Of a stretch of 64,000 nt of DNA, positions 16,461 through 25,212 are shown one piece after another. Below the pieces are notes generated by a model. It was not told the origin of the DNA. It made no database searches and saw only the letters and a program-made list of their open reading frames with translations. Origin of the DNA: GCA-001856825 sp038729485 (GTDB taxonomy: Archaea > Thermoplasmatota > Thermoplasmata > Thermoplasmatales > GCA-001856825). The translations under genes and the position numbers were made by a program. The stretch's first letter is position 1; each line of letters begins with the position of its first letter. The stretch is from NCBI GenBank assembly GCA_038729485.1, contig JAVYRX010000004.1:48743-112742 (forward strand), given 5' to 3'.

Positions 16461-17774
16461 TTACTCAACGGGCGTCTCGTTTCCACTGGAACTATAAATG
16501 TCTTCCATTCCGCTACCCCTGTTTTCTAGAGTGTCTATTATTTTTTCAGTCTCGCCCACTAGATAAAGCGAGCCTGTAACGATCACGTCCTCCTTGCTGT
16601 TGTATGCCTCAGAAATGGCCTCAAAGGGTCTCTCCCGTATTTCTATGTCATTGAAGAAAAGTGAGGCCTCTTTTTTGAGAATCGATGCGTCCTTCCTCCT
16701 TTCTGGCTCGTTTGGCTCGGTTATGATAATCTTCGAGGATACCTCTGATAGATTTTGAAGAATGTTGAAGCTGTTCTTGTCCTTCAATACTCCAAGCACT
16801 ATCAGCGGATCTTTTATTCCGTAAAGCTTCACGTTGTTAGCAAGAACCCTTGTTGCCTCAGAGTTATGAGCCCCGTCTAGAATAAACAGAGGCTTTTTTC
16901 TTCTGATCTCAAATCTTCCGGGGACTCTAGTCTCGGAGATGCCCTTCAATACGTCCTCCTTCTTTGGTGCAAAATTAATAGACTCGGCCGAAAGTATGGC
17001 AGCAATAGAGTTATTGACTTGATGCATTCCCAATGCTTTTAAGACCACGTCGTAGCCGTCGACTTCGGTCTCCAGATGAAAACTTGTGCCATTCAGGGAG
17101 TAAGATAGATTGCTAATTTTGCAATTTTCCGTCTCCTTTATTGGTGAATTGTTTTCCTTTGCTATGTTAACTAATATTTTCTTTGCCTGATCCGGAACTT
17201 TTCCTATTACCACGGGCCGATTTTTCTTTATTATCCCACCCTTTTCTCTCGCAATGTCCTCTATGCTACCTCCCAGTCTGTCGGCGTGTTCTAACGATAT
17301 GCTAGTTATCACGGACACCTCGGGCAGGACAATGTTCGTTGAGTCTAATTTGCCTCCAAGGCCTACCTCAATAGAGGCGAACTGCACACCCAACTCTCTG
17401 AAATAATCAAAAGCCATTACCGTAGTGTACTCAAAGAACGTTAGTTGAACCTCTTCCCCATAAAAATTTATTTTAGTCGGATGTTTTTCCACGAATTCAC
17501 GTATAAATACTGAGGGTATCTGTTCCCCATCTACAATGATCCTCTCGTTGAATCTCCTGAGGTGCGGAGAGGTGTATATTCCACACTTTAGCTTCCTCCG
17601 GAAGATGTTATAAATGAACGAGGTGGTGGAGCCCTTGCCGTTAGATCCGGTTATATGTGCGCTCCTGAATGATTTATGGGGATCTCCAAGCATGGCGGAA
17701 AAAGTGGCTGTGGGACCCAGGCCAAGTTTGATGCCGAATCTTGAAAGCGAAAATAGGTACTCTTCCCAATCCAT
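16461..17774 (-). CDS. folC: Folylpolyglutamate / dihydrofolate synthase family ligase
   Basis: 437-residue Mur-ligase-family enzyme. HITGSNGKGSTTSF at about 40 is the P-loop of FolC and GIYTSPHLRRFNERI the second signature; IEVGLGGKLDSTN and SISLEHADRLG are also present, and ILDGAHNSEATRVLA marks the glutamate-ligase C-terminal domain. It adds glutamate to folate or pterin-type cofactors; which C1 carrier is used here is not known. The 3' end contains the mini-ORB at 16474-16492, so part of the origin is inside the gene. Confidence 0.9.
   Translation of the reverse strand: MDWEEYLFSLSRFGIKLGLGPTATFSAMLGDPHKSFRSAHITGSNGKGSTTSFIYNIFRRKLKCGIYTSPHLRRFNERIIVDGEQIPSVFIREFVEKHPTKINFYGEEVQLTFFEYTTVMAFDYFRELGVQFASIEVGLGGKLDSTNIVLPEVSVITSISLEHADRLGGSIEDIAREKGGIIKKNRPVVIGKVPDQAKKILVNIAKENNSPIKETENCKISNLSYSLNGTSFHLETEVDGYDVVLKALGMHQVNNSIAAILSAESINFAPKKEDVLKGISETRVPGRFEIRRKKPLFILDGAHNSEATRVLANNVKLYGIKDPLIVLGVLKDKNSFNILQNLSEVSSKIIITEPNEPERRKDASILKKEASLFFNDIEIRERPFEAISEAYNSKEDVIVTGSLYLVGETEKIIDTLENRGSGMEDIYSSSGNETPVE
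16474..16492 (-). promoter_or_regulatory. Mini-ORB
   Basis: Minus-strand reading AGTTCCAGTGGAAACGAGA repeats the dyad core of the long ORB 27 bp away, without a following G string. It is inside the last codons of folC. Mini-ORBs beside a full ORB are typical of archaeal origins. Confidence 0.65.
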
Positions 17775-17828
17775 TGGGCAGTTAGATATTACTGAATAAA
17801 AAATTTATTGACAAACACATATGAGGTT

Positions 17829-18509
17829 ATGAACCATATTAGGGTAATCTTCGTAGAACCAAAGAACCCTGGAAATTTAGGTGCAATTGCAAGGATAATG
17901 AAAAACTTTGATGTGGAAGACCTAGTCATAGTCAATGCTCATCGGATACCCAGTGAGGACATCTTCAGGTCTATGAAAGGTTACGAAGTTCTCAAGAAAG
18001 CAAAAATGGTAAGCTCCCTTTATGAAGCTTCTATTGGGCTGACATACCTGATCGGTACATCGGACGTAAAAGGCGATTCTCCAAAGACGGTCAGGAGAAA
18101 ATACGTTACGCCACGGCAATTCAGAGTAATGCTTTCAAACATAAGTGGAAGCATAGGCATAGTGTTGGGGCGGGAAGACATAGGCTTAACAAACGAGGAA
18201 CTGTCCATGTGTGATTTCTTCGTTCACATCCCTGCATCTTCAAGCTATCCGACCTTGAATGTTTCGAGCGCTGCAGCAATAATACTTTACGAACTATTCA
18301 GGGTTGAGAATAAGACTAATAAGCAATTGGCGTCTAGGGAGAATATAGATGCACTCGTATCTAAATTTAGGCAGAATCTGGAGGCCAACGGCTACCCGAA
18401 GCATCGCATAGAAAAAACAAGCTTAATATTCAAAAGAATACTCACAAGATCTTTGTTGTCTGATTATGAACACAGAGTCCTCATGGGGGCAATCGGATGC
18501 AGGCGGTAA
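17829..18509 (+). CDS. SPOUT RNA 2'-O-methyltransferase, TrmJ/SpoU type
   Basis: 226 residues. IRVIFVEPKNPGNLGAIARIMKNF at the N-terminus, GIVLGREDIGLTNEEL (about 115) and IPASSSYPTLNVSSAAAIILYEL (about 135) are the three SpoU motifs forming the SAM-binding trefoil knot. The C-terminal helical extension is that of TrmJ, which methylates tRNA position 32. The ATG at 17829 is preferred to a TTG at 17808; GAGGTT just before it may be a weak Shine-Dalgarno. Confidence 0.9.
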   Translation: MNHIRVIFVEPKNPGNLGAIARIMKNFDVEDLVIVNAHRIPSEDIFRSMKGYEVLKKAKMVSSLYEASIGLTYLIGTSDVKGDSPKTVRRKYVTPRQFRVMLSNISGSIGIVLGREDIGLTNEELSMCDFFVHIPASSSYPTLNVSSAAAIILYELFRVENKTNKQLASRENIDALVSKFRQNLEANGYPKHRIEKTSLIFKRILTRSLLSDYEHRVLMGAIGCRR

Positions 18510-18706
18510 TTTTTTGTCGCTCCTTCTTGTTTAGGGAGAAGCGAAAGATCCAATCACTCCCCCTGATCAATTTGGCGATTTCAGCCTGAATTGAACTGGT
18601 TATATTTGCGCGGGTAGGGTTAAATCGTGATATAAAACGTTAAATGGGCTACCCTTTCTCTTGATTTTCCTTTAATTGACTATGCAAAGAGTAAGAGCCG
18701 TGATTT

Positions 18707-19237
18707 TTAGGACGATACCGAGGGATTAAAACCAAGAACACCCTTAGACCCCGTGGCGTATCCGCCGGTGATCATTGCTGCCTCTGGAACAAGCTTGAAA
18801 ATGAGTGTCTGAACGTACGAGTCTATTCTGTCCATTGCCTCCTTCCAGGATTTTTCAAGCATCGCGGAGGCAAAATTTTCATTCTCTACGACATCGCAAG
18901 AAGCCACCATCCTTTTGACGCCCCTCAGCGTGTTCTCAGCTCTGATCTTTCTCTCTTCTGATTCAGAGTTGAATGGCATTATCGCTATTAGAAATATTTT
19001 CTTTCCCTTGGTGGCGAGAGCATTGCAGACTGACGGAAGAACTGAAGAGGAGAACTCGCCGGCGGGCGAGGTTATTATAATGACTTCTTCCTTGCTCCCA
19101 ACATCCAGTTTCTCTAGAGCTTTGTCAGGAGAGGATATCGTAGAGGAATCTAATAGGGTGGCATGGGGGATATTTATTGATTTTGTTATATTTATACCTG
19201 CACCTCCTATTCCTATAATGGCTACTTTGTCTGACAT
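18707..19237 (-). CDS. Minimal divergent FtsZ/tubulin-like protein
   Basis: 176 residues. VAIIGIGGAGINITKSI matches the first strand and T1 loop of FtsZ. VIIITSPAGEFSSSVLPSVCNALA and IAIMPFNSESEERKIRAENTLRGVKRMVASCDVVENENF follow the FtsZ order strand 4 - helix 4 - strand 5 - helix 5. The tubulin signature GGGTGTG is replaced by AGEFSSS and the long loop between strands 1 and 4 is missing, as is the whole C-terminal domain, so GTP hydrolysis or polymerisation is doubtful. It has its own TATA-like element (near 19262-19270), 57 bp after the second cdc6. The family assignment rests on motif order, not on alignment. Confidence 0.55.
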   Translation of the reverse strand: MSDKVAIIGIGGAGINITKSINIPHATLLDSSTISSPDKALEKLDVGSKEEVIIITSPAGEFSSSVLPSVCNALATKGKKIFLIAIMPFNSESEERKIRAENTLRGVKRMVASCDVVENENFASAMLEKSWKEAMDRIDSYVQTLIFKLVPEAAMITGGYATGSKGVLGFNPSVSS

Positions 19238-19294
19238 ATTAATGACATTGATATGACACTACTTATATCTTTTGGTCCTTGAACGTATAACTAC

Positions 19295-20365
19295 TCACTG
19301 TATCCTACGAATCGCACTAACTTTCATTAAGAGAACCTTTGGAGGAACCTTGAAGAAATACTCATTTTCTACACCACCGCCGTAACCTCGGCCAAGTTTC
19401 TTCTTACCGATGAATCCTGAAAGCTCTAGGGAGTTGACAAACTTGTACAGCTTAGAATCCGAAATGTCAGGCCTAAGTTTCTTGATTTCTATGCTTCTGA
19501 ATGTGGGCCTCTCACCCAGTTCGTTTAAAACGTCTTCAAGCATTTCTATATCGTCCTGTTCCAGATTTGCTAACGAACTGTCCTCTAAAGGCGGAGAAAA
19601 TTCCCTGTATGCTTCCAGGACTACATTTTCGTCCAAATAGGTGCCCCGGGCCTCCGCCATCAGGGATGAGCTCTTAAGCAGTTCAATTGCAGTTCTTGCG
19701 CTGCCGCTATTTTCGACAAGATAAGAAATTCTGTCAAGAGCGTCTGATGCGTAGGAGCCATCATAAAGGCCCGCCTCTGCTCTTTCTTTGATTATGCTAA
19801 GAAGCTCTTCCCTTGAATACTCCCTTAACGTTATTCTGTTGTATTTTCCGAGGCCTGAAATAGTGCTATTATCCAAAAACATTTCTGGCTCTTCTATAGT
19901 TAAAAGAACTAGATTTAGATTTGGGCCTCCAAGTTCATTGCTTCTAGAGAGGATATAAACGATCTGCGCATGAACCTTTCTTAATGAGTGTGCCTCGTCA
20001 AGTATTATCATAGACTTGTTAGGCAGCTCTTTTAGCAGAAGCTTGAAGAGATAATCCGTGGAAACATTCTGGTATTCGTATGACCTACCTGTTAGCAAGT
20101 TAAGAACGTGCGTTACGATCGACCTGTCTGTGGAATTGACGTAACAGTTTACGTAAATCCCGTTCAATTCAGGGAGCTGCTTCACCAAATACTTTCCGAG
20201 GAGAGTCTTCCCTACGCCAGGATTCCCTCTAACGATGAATATTGAAGAATCGCTTAGGTGCATCAAGTTCACGATTCTTGAGACATATTGCTCTCTGCCA
20301 ACAAACTTTGAGGGTATGTAGTCTTGAGAAAATACGGACTGATTAGATATGACCTTCATTTTCAT
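19295..20365 (-). CDS. cdc6-2: Second Orc1/Cdc6-like AAA+ ATPase
   Basis: 356 residues with Walker A VRGNPGVGKTLLGK (about 44), Walker B MIILDEAHSL (about 117), LVLLTIEEPEMF in the sensor 1 region and NSGSARTAIELLKSS in the lid. The C-terminal winged helix is shorter and more divergent than in cdc6-1. It belongs to the non-canonical Orc1/Cdc6 group and may act at another origin or as a regulator. The start at 20365 may be the third Met at 20359. It diverges from the aldo-keto reductase. Confidence 0.88.
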   Translation of the reverse strand: MKMKVISNQSVFSQDYIPSKFVGREQYVSRIVNLMHLSDSSIFIVRGNPGVGKTLLGKYLVKQLPELNGIYVNCYVNSTDRSIVTHVLNLLTGRSYEYQNVSTDYLFKLLLKELPNKSMIILDEAHSLRKVHAQIVYILSRSNELGGPNLNLVLLTIEEPEMFLDNSTISGLGKYNRITLREYSREELLSIIKERAEAGLYDGSYASDALDRISYLVENSGSARTAIELLKSSSLMAEARGTYLDENVVLEAYREFSPPLEDSSLANLEQDDIEMLEDVLNELGERPTFRSIEIKKLRPDISDSKLYKFVNSLELSGFIGKKKLGRGYGGGVENEYFFKVPPKVLLMKVSAIRRIQ

Positions 20366-20407
20366 ACTTCAAACAAAAATTAATTATAAAGCCTACTATG
20401 AAGGGGT

Positions 20408-21340
20408 ATGGAATTTATAACGCTAGGGAAATCTGATCTAAAGGTGTCTGTGATCGGTTTAGGAGCCTGGCAGGCTGGCGCGAAGGGCTGGGGGAAGATT
20501 GTAGATTCCGACGTAAAGGATGCAATTTTGACTTCTGTAGAACTAGGCTTAAATTTCATAGATACTGCTGAAGTTTATGGCGACGGACATTCCGAAGAGG
20601 TTATAGGGCAGGTTATAAAAGATTTCAGAGACGAAATCGTCATTGCGACAAAGGTTTCCGGTAACCACCTGAAGCCGGACCACATAGAAAGGGCGCTGGA
20701 GGGAAGCTTGAAGAGGCTGAATACTAACTATATAGATCTATATCAGATACACTGGCCAGACATTTATACGTCGCTCAGGGACACAATGAAGACATTGGAA
20801 AGATTGGCCGCAAATGGCAAAATAAGATACATAGGCCTGTCCAACTTTAGCGTATGCCAAATAGAGGAAGCCAGGTCATATCTTTCGACGATGGACATAG
20901 TTTCAAACCAAGTCAGATACAACATAATACAGCGGGAGATAGAGGATGAGATGCTTCCGTATCTCAACAAGGAAAAGATAAGCGTTATTGCATATTCCCC
21001 CCTGGCTCAGGGGCTGTTGACGTTCAAATATGATCACGCGTCCTTTGAGCCAACAGACGTTAGACGCAGCAATAAGCTATTTTCTGAAAGCAACATAAAA
21101 ATAATTTCTTCTTTTTTGGCCGTGCTAAGGGAGATATCTATGGAAACAGGCCATTCGGTTGTACAGATTGCGCTTAACTGGCTCATATCCAAGGGAAACA
21201 TTGTCCCCATTCCAGGTGCGAAGAACAGGGATCAGGCCACAATAAATTTACAGTCCAGTGGATGGCGTCTAGACCCGGAACAGAACAAGAGGATTGAGGA
21301 AAAATACCGGGAAATAACGGATAAGATAGACCTTTTCTGA
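20408..21340 (+). CDS. Aldo/keto reductase
   Basis: 310-residue NADPH-dependent TIM barrel. FIDTAEVYGDGHSEE holds the catalytic Asp and Tyr, IATKVSG the Lys and LYQIHWPD the His. PIPGAKNRDQATIN near 275 is the cofactor-binding C-terminal signature. Substrate unknown. A paralogue of different length is at 45.1 kb. The ATG follows AAGGGGT directly. Confidence 0.93.
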   Translation: MEFITLGKSDLKVSVIGLGAWQAGAKGWGKIVDSDVKDAILTSVELGLNFIDTAEVYGDGHSEEVIGQVIKDFRDEIVIATKVSGNHLKPDHIERALEGSLKRLNTNYIDLYQIHWPDIYTSLRDTMKTLERLAANGKIRYIGLSNFSVCQIEEARSYLSTMDIVSNQVRYNIIQREIEDEMLPYLNKEKISVIAYSPLAQGLLTFKYDHASFEPTDVRRSNKLFSESNIKIISSFLAVLREISMETGHSVVQIALNWLISKGNIVPIPGAKNRDQATINLQSSGWRLDPEQNKRIEEKYREITDKIDLF

Positions 21341-21345
21341 AAGGT

Positions 21346-21855
21346 CTAATCTTCCTCTTTTCCTATCAGCTCTATTTTTGACCCGAATAGCAGATTCTTG
21401 AACTCTGGAGAGACGTCGTATTGGCGAGTGGTGATGTTGCTCTCTATTAGCATGAGTTCAGAAAGTTCATCTGGGTAGCCTTCAGAAAATATAATCTCCC
21501 TTATTCCGGCGTTAATTATCATCTTGGAACAATCGGAACAAGGGTGAGTAGTGACGTATATGATGCTTCCATTTATTGCTGTTCCATTGTATGCGGCCTG
21601 TATTATAGCATTCTGTTCAGCATGAAGTCCCCTGCAGAGTTCTCTTCGCTCTCCCGAAGGAATTTTTAATTGCTCCCTCAGGCAGCCTATTTCGTCGCAG
21701 TGTAAGGAGCCTCTTGGGGGCCCATTATATCCTGTTGAAATGATCCTTTTTTCCTTAACGATAACAGCACCGACCTTCCTTCTTACACAGTTGGATCTCG
21801 TCGCTGCCAAGAAAGCAATTCTCATAAAATACTCGTCCCAAGATGGTCTTTCCAT
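21346..21855 (-). CDS. Deoxycytidylate deaminase family protein
   Basis: 169 residues. GLHAEQNAII gives the HAE zinc-binding and catalytic motif, and TTHPCSDCSKMII the PCxxC pair. VGAVIVKEKRIISTGYNGPPRGSLHCDEIGC is typical of dCMP deaminase (ComEB type), with extra Cys/His for a second zinc. It likely converts dCMP to dUMP for thymidylate synthesis. It converges with the aldo-keto reductase. Confidence 0.9.
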   Translation of the reverse strand: MERPSWDEYFMRIAFLAATRSNCVRRKVGAVIVKEKRIISTGYNGPPRGSLHCDEIGCLREQLKIPSGERRELCRGLHAEQNAIIQAAYNGTAINGSIIYVTTHPCSDCSKMIINAGIREIIFSEGYPDELSELMLIESNITTRQYDVSPEFKNLLFGSKIELIGKEED

Positions 21856-21932
21856 TCTTGTTTAATGTAAGGCACGTAGAAAAATCTTTTCAGTTCCAAA
21901 AAGGTTAAATCGAAAATCACGTATTCATTATC

Positions 21933-22118
21933 ATGGCAAAATATTCATTCAGGTGCGCGGATATTGGAATGAATTGTGGCTTTGAAACTAAGGCATCGAC
22001 GAAGGAAGAGTTGATGCCGCTCATAGCGGAGCACGCCAAAACAGCTCACAACATGTCCGAAATCCCACCAGACGTAATGGACAAAGTAAATAAGGCAATA
22101 AAGAAGAGTTTCTTCTGA
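21933..22118 (+). CDS. DUF1059 small protein
   Basis: 61 residues, MAKYSFRCADIGMNCGFETKA..., with two cysteines (C8, C15), ELMPLIAEHAKTAHNM and a basic C-terminus. This is the DUF1059 family of small archaeal and bacterial proteins, with no known function. Confidence 0.85.
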   Translation: MAKYSFRCADIGMNCGFETKASTKEELMPLIAEHAKTAHNMSEIPPDVMDKVNKAIKKSFF

Positions 22119-22220
22119 ACTCCCGGTAAAGATTACTCTAAGGAACGCGAATCTGTCCCGACATTCAAAGAGAAGAGAAAGGTAATAAGAGATTTGTAAG
22201 ATTGATATTTGTGAGTATGT

Positions 22221-22346
22221 CTAGGTTTTTTTGCGTTTTTCCGCTTTAATGAATGCATTCTCTAGGTCTTTCCGTCTGGCTTTCTTTTCAGCTTCTTTCA
22301 TTTGCTTCCTTTCCTCCTTCTTTATTTCCCTTTTCCATCCCCCCAT
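22221..22346 (-). CDS. Lysine-rich 41-residue protein
   Basis: A 41-codon frame reading MGGWKREIKKEERKQ..., ending ...EKRKKT. Nearly half of its residues are Lys, Arg or Glu and it has no hydrophobic core. A strong Shine-Dalgarno GGAGG (22352-22356) sits at good spacing before the ATG, which is the main reason to call it. Function unknown; a helical nucleic-acid or ribosome-binding peptide is possible. Confidence 0.5.
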   Translation of the reverse strand: MGGWKREIKKEERKQMKEAEKKARRKDLENAFIKAEKRKKT

Positions 22347-22625
22347 TTTATTCCTCCTCTGTAATTTTCGTCATTTCAATCTGCAGTTTGGCTATCCTAA
22401 AGATCAGATTTTAGGTTTTCGGGCATAAATTGTCCTCCATAATGGAATCGGAAAGAAAGATCATAGGAGAAAAATTGACAATCAAACCTGAAGAAGTCCA
22501 AAGGAATATGATAATATCCGCGCTATGCCTCGCCGTTTATATTGTTTTGGGCGTTCAAGAAATATATGGATGTGCATATTGCATTGCAATTCAGTCATCG
22601 TTAAGAATTCAGGTTCATTTATGAA

Positions 22626-22700
22626 TGCTCCGGCCGGGATTTGAACCCGGGTCGTGGGATTGAGAGCCCCATATGCTTGGCCGGACTACACCACCGGAGC
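22626..22700 (-). tRNA. tRNA-Glu (anticodon CTC)
   Basis: 75 nt fold: acceptor GCTCCGG/CCGGAGC, T stem CCGGG/CCCGG with loop TTCAAAT, and anticodon stem TGGGG/TCCCA with loop CTCTCAA, anticodon CTC for GAG. Discriminator A; CCA is not encoded and there is no intron. A TATA-like TTTTATATC lies about 25 bp upstream (22722-22730). Confidence 0.95.
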
Positions 22701-22871
22701 TAGCCTTAATTCAGCATTGATATAAAATCTCTGTGAATGCCAGTATCTACATTAAAATTCATCTTGGCTTAATCGATTTTCAAGAATAGCAAGAATTGGG
22801 TCATTCCTAAGAAAGTTTGTCTAAATCCCTTTTTTACATTAAAACAATTGAAACTATAGAATTCCTTGCCG

Positions 22872-25211
22872 TCACAATATAAAACTAATCTTTCCCTTGG
22901 AAACGAAATACGCATTATTAACCGGAATGTCTTCGTATATTCTTATACCTTTTTCCGTTATCGTAACTCTTCTTCCCTCCTCGACCAACCTGAATGTCGC
23001 TATCTTGTCGTTGCTTTCAGAGATAAATTTAACGATAGATGACTCGTTCAGTTCGTCATCTTCAGTTTCTATCCTGAAATCATTTGTTTTTTCGGATTTT
23101 GGCTTATTCTGCCGAAATCCCACGTTACTTAGTGGTTCGGAGCGTTTGAGTTCATTGGGAACCAACCCTATTTTTCTCAAAGCGTTTCCTCTCTCCTCAG
23201 CACTCATTCCCGCCTTTATTGCCAGTGCTTTCTGAAGGACTGACGTGATGTCGCTCGCTTTATTTATTGCTCTTTCGTCCCTTAACTCCTTTTCGGCCAT
23301 TACCAGATGAAGCTCATTCTTGGCCCTGGTAAATGCAACGTAGAGTATCCTGACCTCTTCATCGGATGAAAACTTGAATTTTTCGCTTTTAGAGAATATG
23401 CCCCTGCTTGGGGAATTTATGAAATCCCTTTCTTTTTTTGGAATGGCACCAGAAAATTCGTCAACGTAGTATTTCTCTCTGTCAAGGCCTGCCTTCAGAT
23501 CGTATATTACTACCACGTTAAATTCTAGTCCTTTTGCTTGATGAATGGTCATGACCTTTAGCTTCGAGTCGTCCATCAATAGGTCGTCAATTGGGCCGCT
23601 TTCCTTTGTTTCCTGTGCATTTTTTATCCAGCTAACGAGTTCGTACGGATCGCCGCCGTATGATGTTACATGGGAAGATATTAGCTCCATTATTTTGCTC
23701 AACCTGCTTACCCTTTCCGGACCGTCTTTTTTTCCCAATATATTAGAAACGTAGCCCTCCCTCCAGAGTATCTTGTTGATTACAAAATCTATCCTCTCAG
23801 AATACAGCATCTCTCTGTATTGGCCGAACCTGGAATTCAGCAAGGTTGAAAATTGCGATTTATTTCGGGCTAGATCTGAAACGCTCATATCAAAAAACGG
23901 GGAGAAGAGAAGAGAGGCTTGAGCAACCTGATCGCCCGGATCTCCCAGGTACCTTATCAGGGATAAAATGTCCAATCCCTCCTGAGATTTCAGTATTGAC
24001 TCACCTGATATCACCACGCATTCTATTCCCTCATTTCTAAGGAATCTCTTCAGGTTGAAGAAGTCTGAAGAAGTTCTGCTAAGGATTGCTATATTTGCTA
24101 GTTTTTCACCCTCCCTAACCTTATTTTTTACTATTTCCGCAACCGTTCTTAGTTTATCATCGGAGAAATAGATAAAGGCTCCACCATCTCTTTCGCTGAA
24201 TGCTTCCATTTGCTGATAGTTCATTATTCTTGGAAAGAAGTTGTTGTAAAACGTAATCAAATTCTTGCCGCTTCTCCTGTTGGTAGGCAGCACCTGATGA
24301 TTCTCTATTCTCTCAACGAGCCTCCTCTGCGCAGCTGGATGTGCTCCCCTGAACGAATAGATGCTTTGGTTAAGGTCGCCAACAATGAAAAAGATTGTGC
24401 CATATTCTAAAAATTTCTTGAAAACTAAAACCTGGAGTTCGTCCGTGTCCTGGAATTCGTCAACTAGGATATATTTCACCTTTGATGAAATTTCATTCCC
24501 CTTTTCATTCAATATCGAAAGCGCATAAACTAAAAGGTCGTCAAAATCCATCAGGTTTTCGCTCTTTTTTACAAGTTGGTATTTCTCCACTATGCCGCTT
24601 ACGATTGCAAGAAGGAGTGGAACCGCGGAAATGCGTGTCCTTGTGATGCATTCCTTCAAAATATTTGTATCGAACGAATTTCCTGAAAATCTGGTGAAAA
24701 AGGCCCCTTTGTTGCTGAGCATGTATGAGAAGTATCCTTTTCCTGTTTCTATGATGTCTACGGATTCCTTTATGATTTGCTCTATGTCCATGCCGAGATC
24801 GTCAAGGAGTTCGTCCTGACAAATTTTCAATTCACTCGGTTTCGTCGAATTTCTGAGGGAAATGAGATACTGCCTGGCAGTTTTCTCCAGAAGGTTGTGA
24901 GACTCCAGATCGTCCATAACGCGGAAATGCCAAGGAAGACCTATGACTGACCCGTAGGATCTGAGAATTCGTGAGCAGAAATTATGTATTGTCCCGACGT
25001 TGGATTCTGGCAACTGCCTTATGAGGTCCGGCTTCCCTTCTTTGGCTGCCCTTTCCTTGAGTCTCTCAAGCATCTCCTTTGCGGCCCTTTCAGTGAATGT
25101 TATTGCGGCCACATGCTCGACCCCTTCGCTCAGCATTAGTTCGTAGCATTTGTTTATCAATGTTTCAGTTTTTCCGGATCCGGGAACGGCGGAAATGAAG
25201 CTGCTGTTCAC
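22872..25211 (-). CDS. UvrD/AddA-like superfamily 1A helicase
   Basis: 779 residues with all UvrD-type motifs: Walker A AVPGSGKTETL, TFTERAAKEM, VDEFQDTDELQ (motif II), GDLNQSIYSFRGA (III), TIHQAKGLEFNVVV (V) and LYVAFTRAKNELHL (VI). It is shorter than bacterial AddA and has no nuclease domain after motif VI. It starts with GTG one base after the stop of the AddB-like gene, so the two are one operon. It likely unwinds DNA ends for recombination or repair. Confidence 0.9.
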   Translation of the reverse strand: MNSSFISAVPGSGKTETLINKCYELMLSEGVEHVAAITFTERAAKEMLERLKERAAKEGKPDLIRQLPESNVGTIHNFCSRILRSYGSVIGLPWHFRVMDDLESHNLLEKTARQYLISLRNSTKPSELKICQDELLDDLGMDIEQIIKESVDIIETGKGYFSYMLSNKGAFFTRFSGNSFDTNILKECITRTRISAVPLLLAIVSGIVEKYQLVKKSENLMDFDDLLVYALSILNEKGNEISSKVKYILVDEFQDTDELQVLVFKKFLEYGTIFFIVGDLNQSIYSFRGAHPAAQRRLVERIENHQVLPTNRRSGKNLITFYNNFFPRIMNYQQMEAFSERDGGAFIYFSDDKLRTVAEIVKNKVREGEKLANIAILSRTSSDFFNLKRFLRNEGIECVVISGESILKSQEGLDILSLIRYLGDPGDQVAQASLLFSPFFDMSVSDLARNKSQFSTLLNSRFGQYREMLYSERIDFVINKILWREGYVSNILGKKDGPERVSRLSKIMELISSHVTSYGGDPYELVSWIKNAQETKESGPIDDLLMDDSKLKVMTIHQAKGLEFNVVVIYDLKAGLDREKYYVDEFSGAIPKKERDFINSPSRGIFSKSEKFKFSSDEEVRILYVAFTRAKNELHLVMAEKELRDERAINKASDITSVLQKALAIKAGMSAEERGNALRKIGLVPNELKRSEPLSNVGFRQNKPKSEKTNDFRIETEDDELNESSIVKFISESNDKIATFRLVEEGRRVTITEKGIRIYEDIPVNNAYFVSKGKISFIL

Positions 25212-25212
25212 T

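Noticed and set aside
22430..22624. 64-codon plus-strand frame before tRNA-Glu
   Set aside because: No promoter or Shine-Dalgarno in the right strand, a weak membrane-like stretch only, and no family recognised. Not called.
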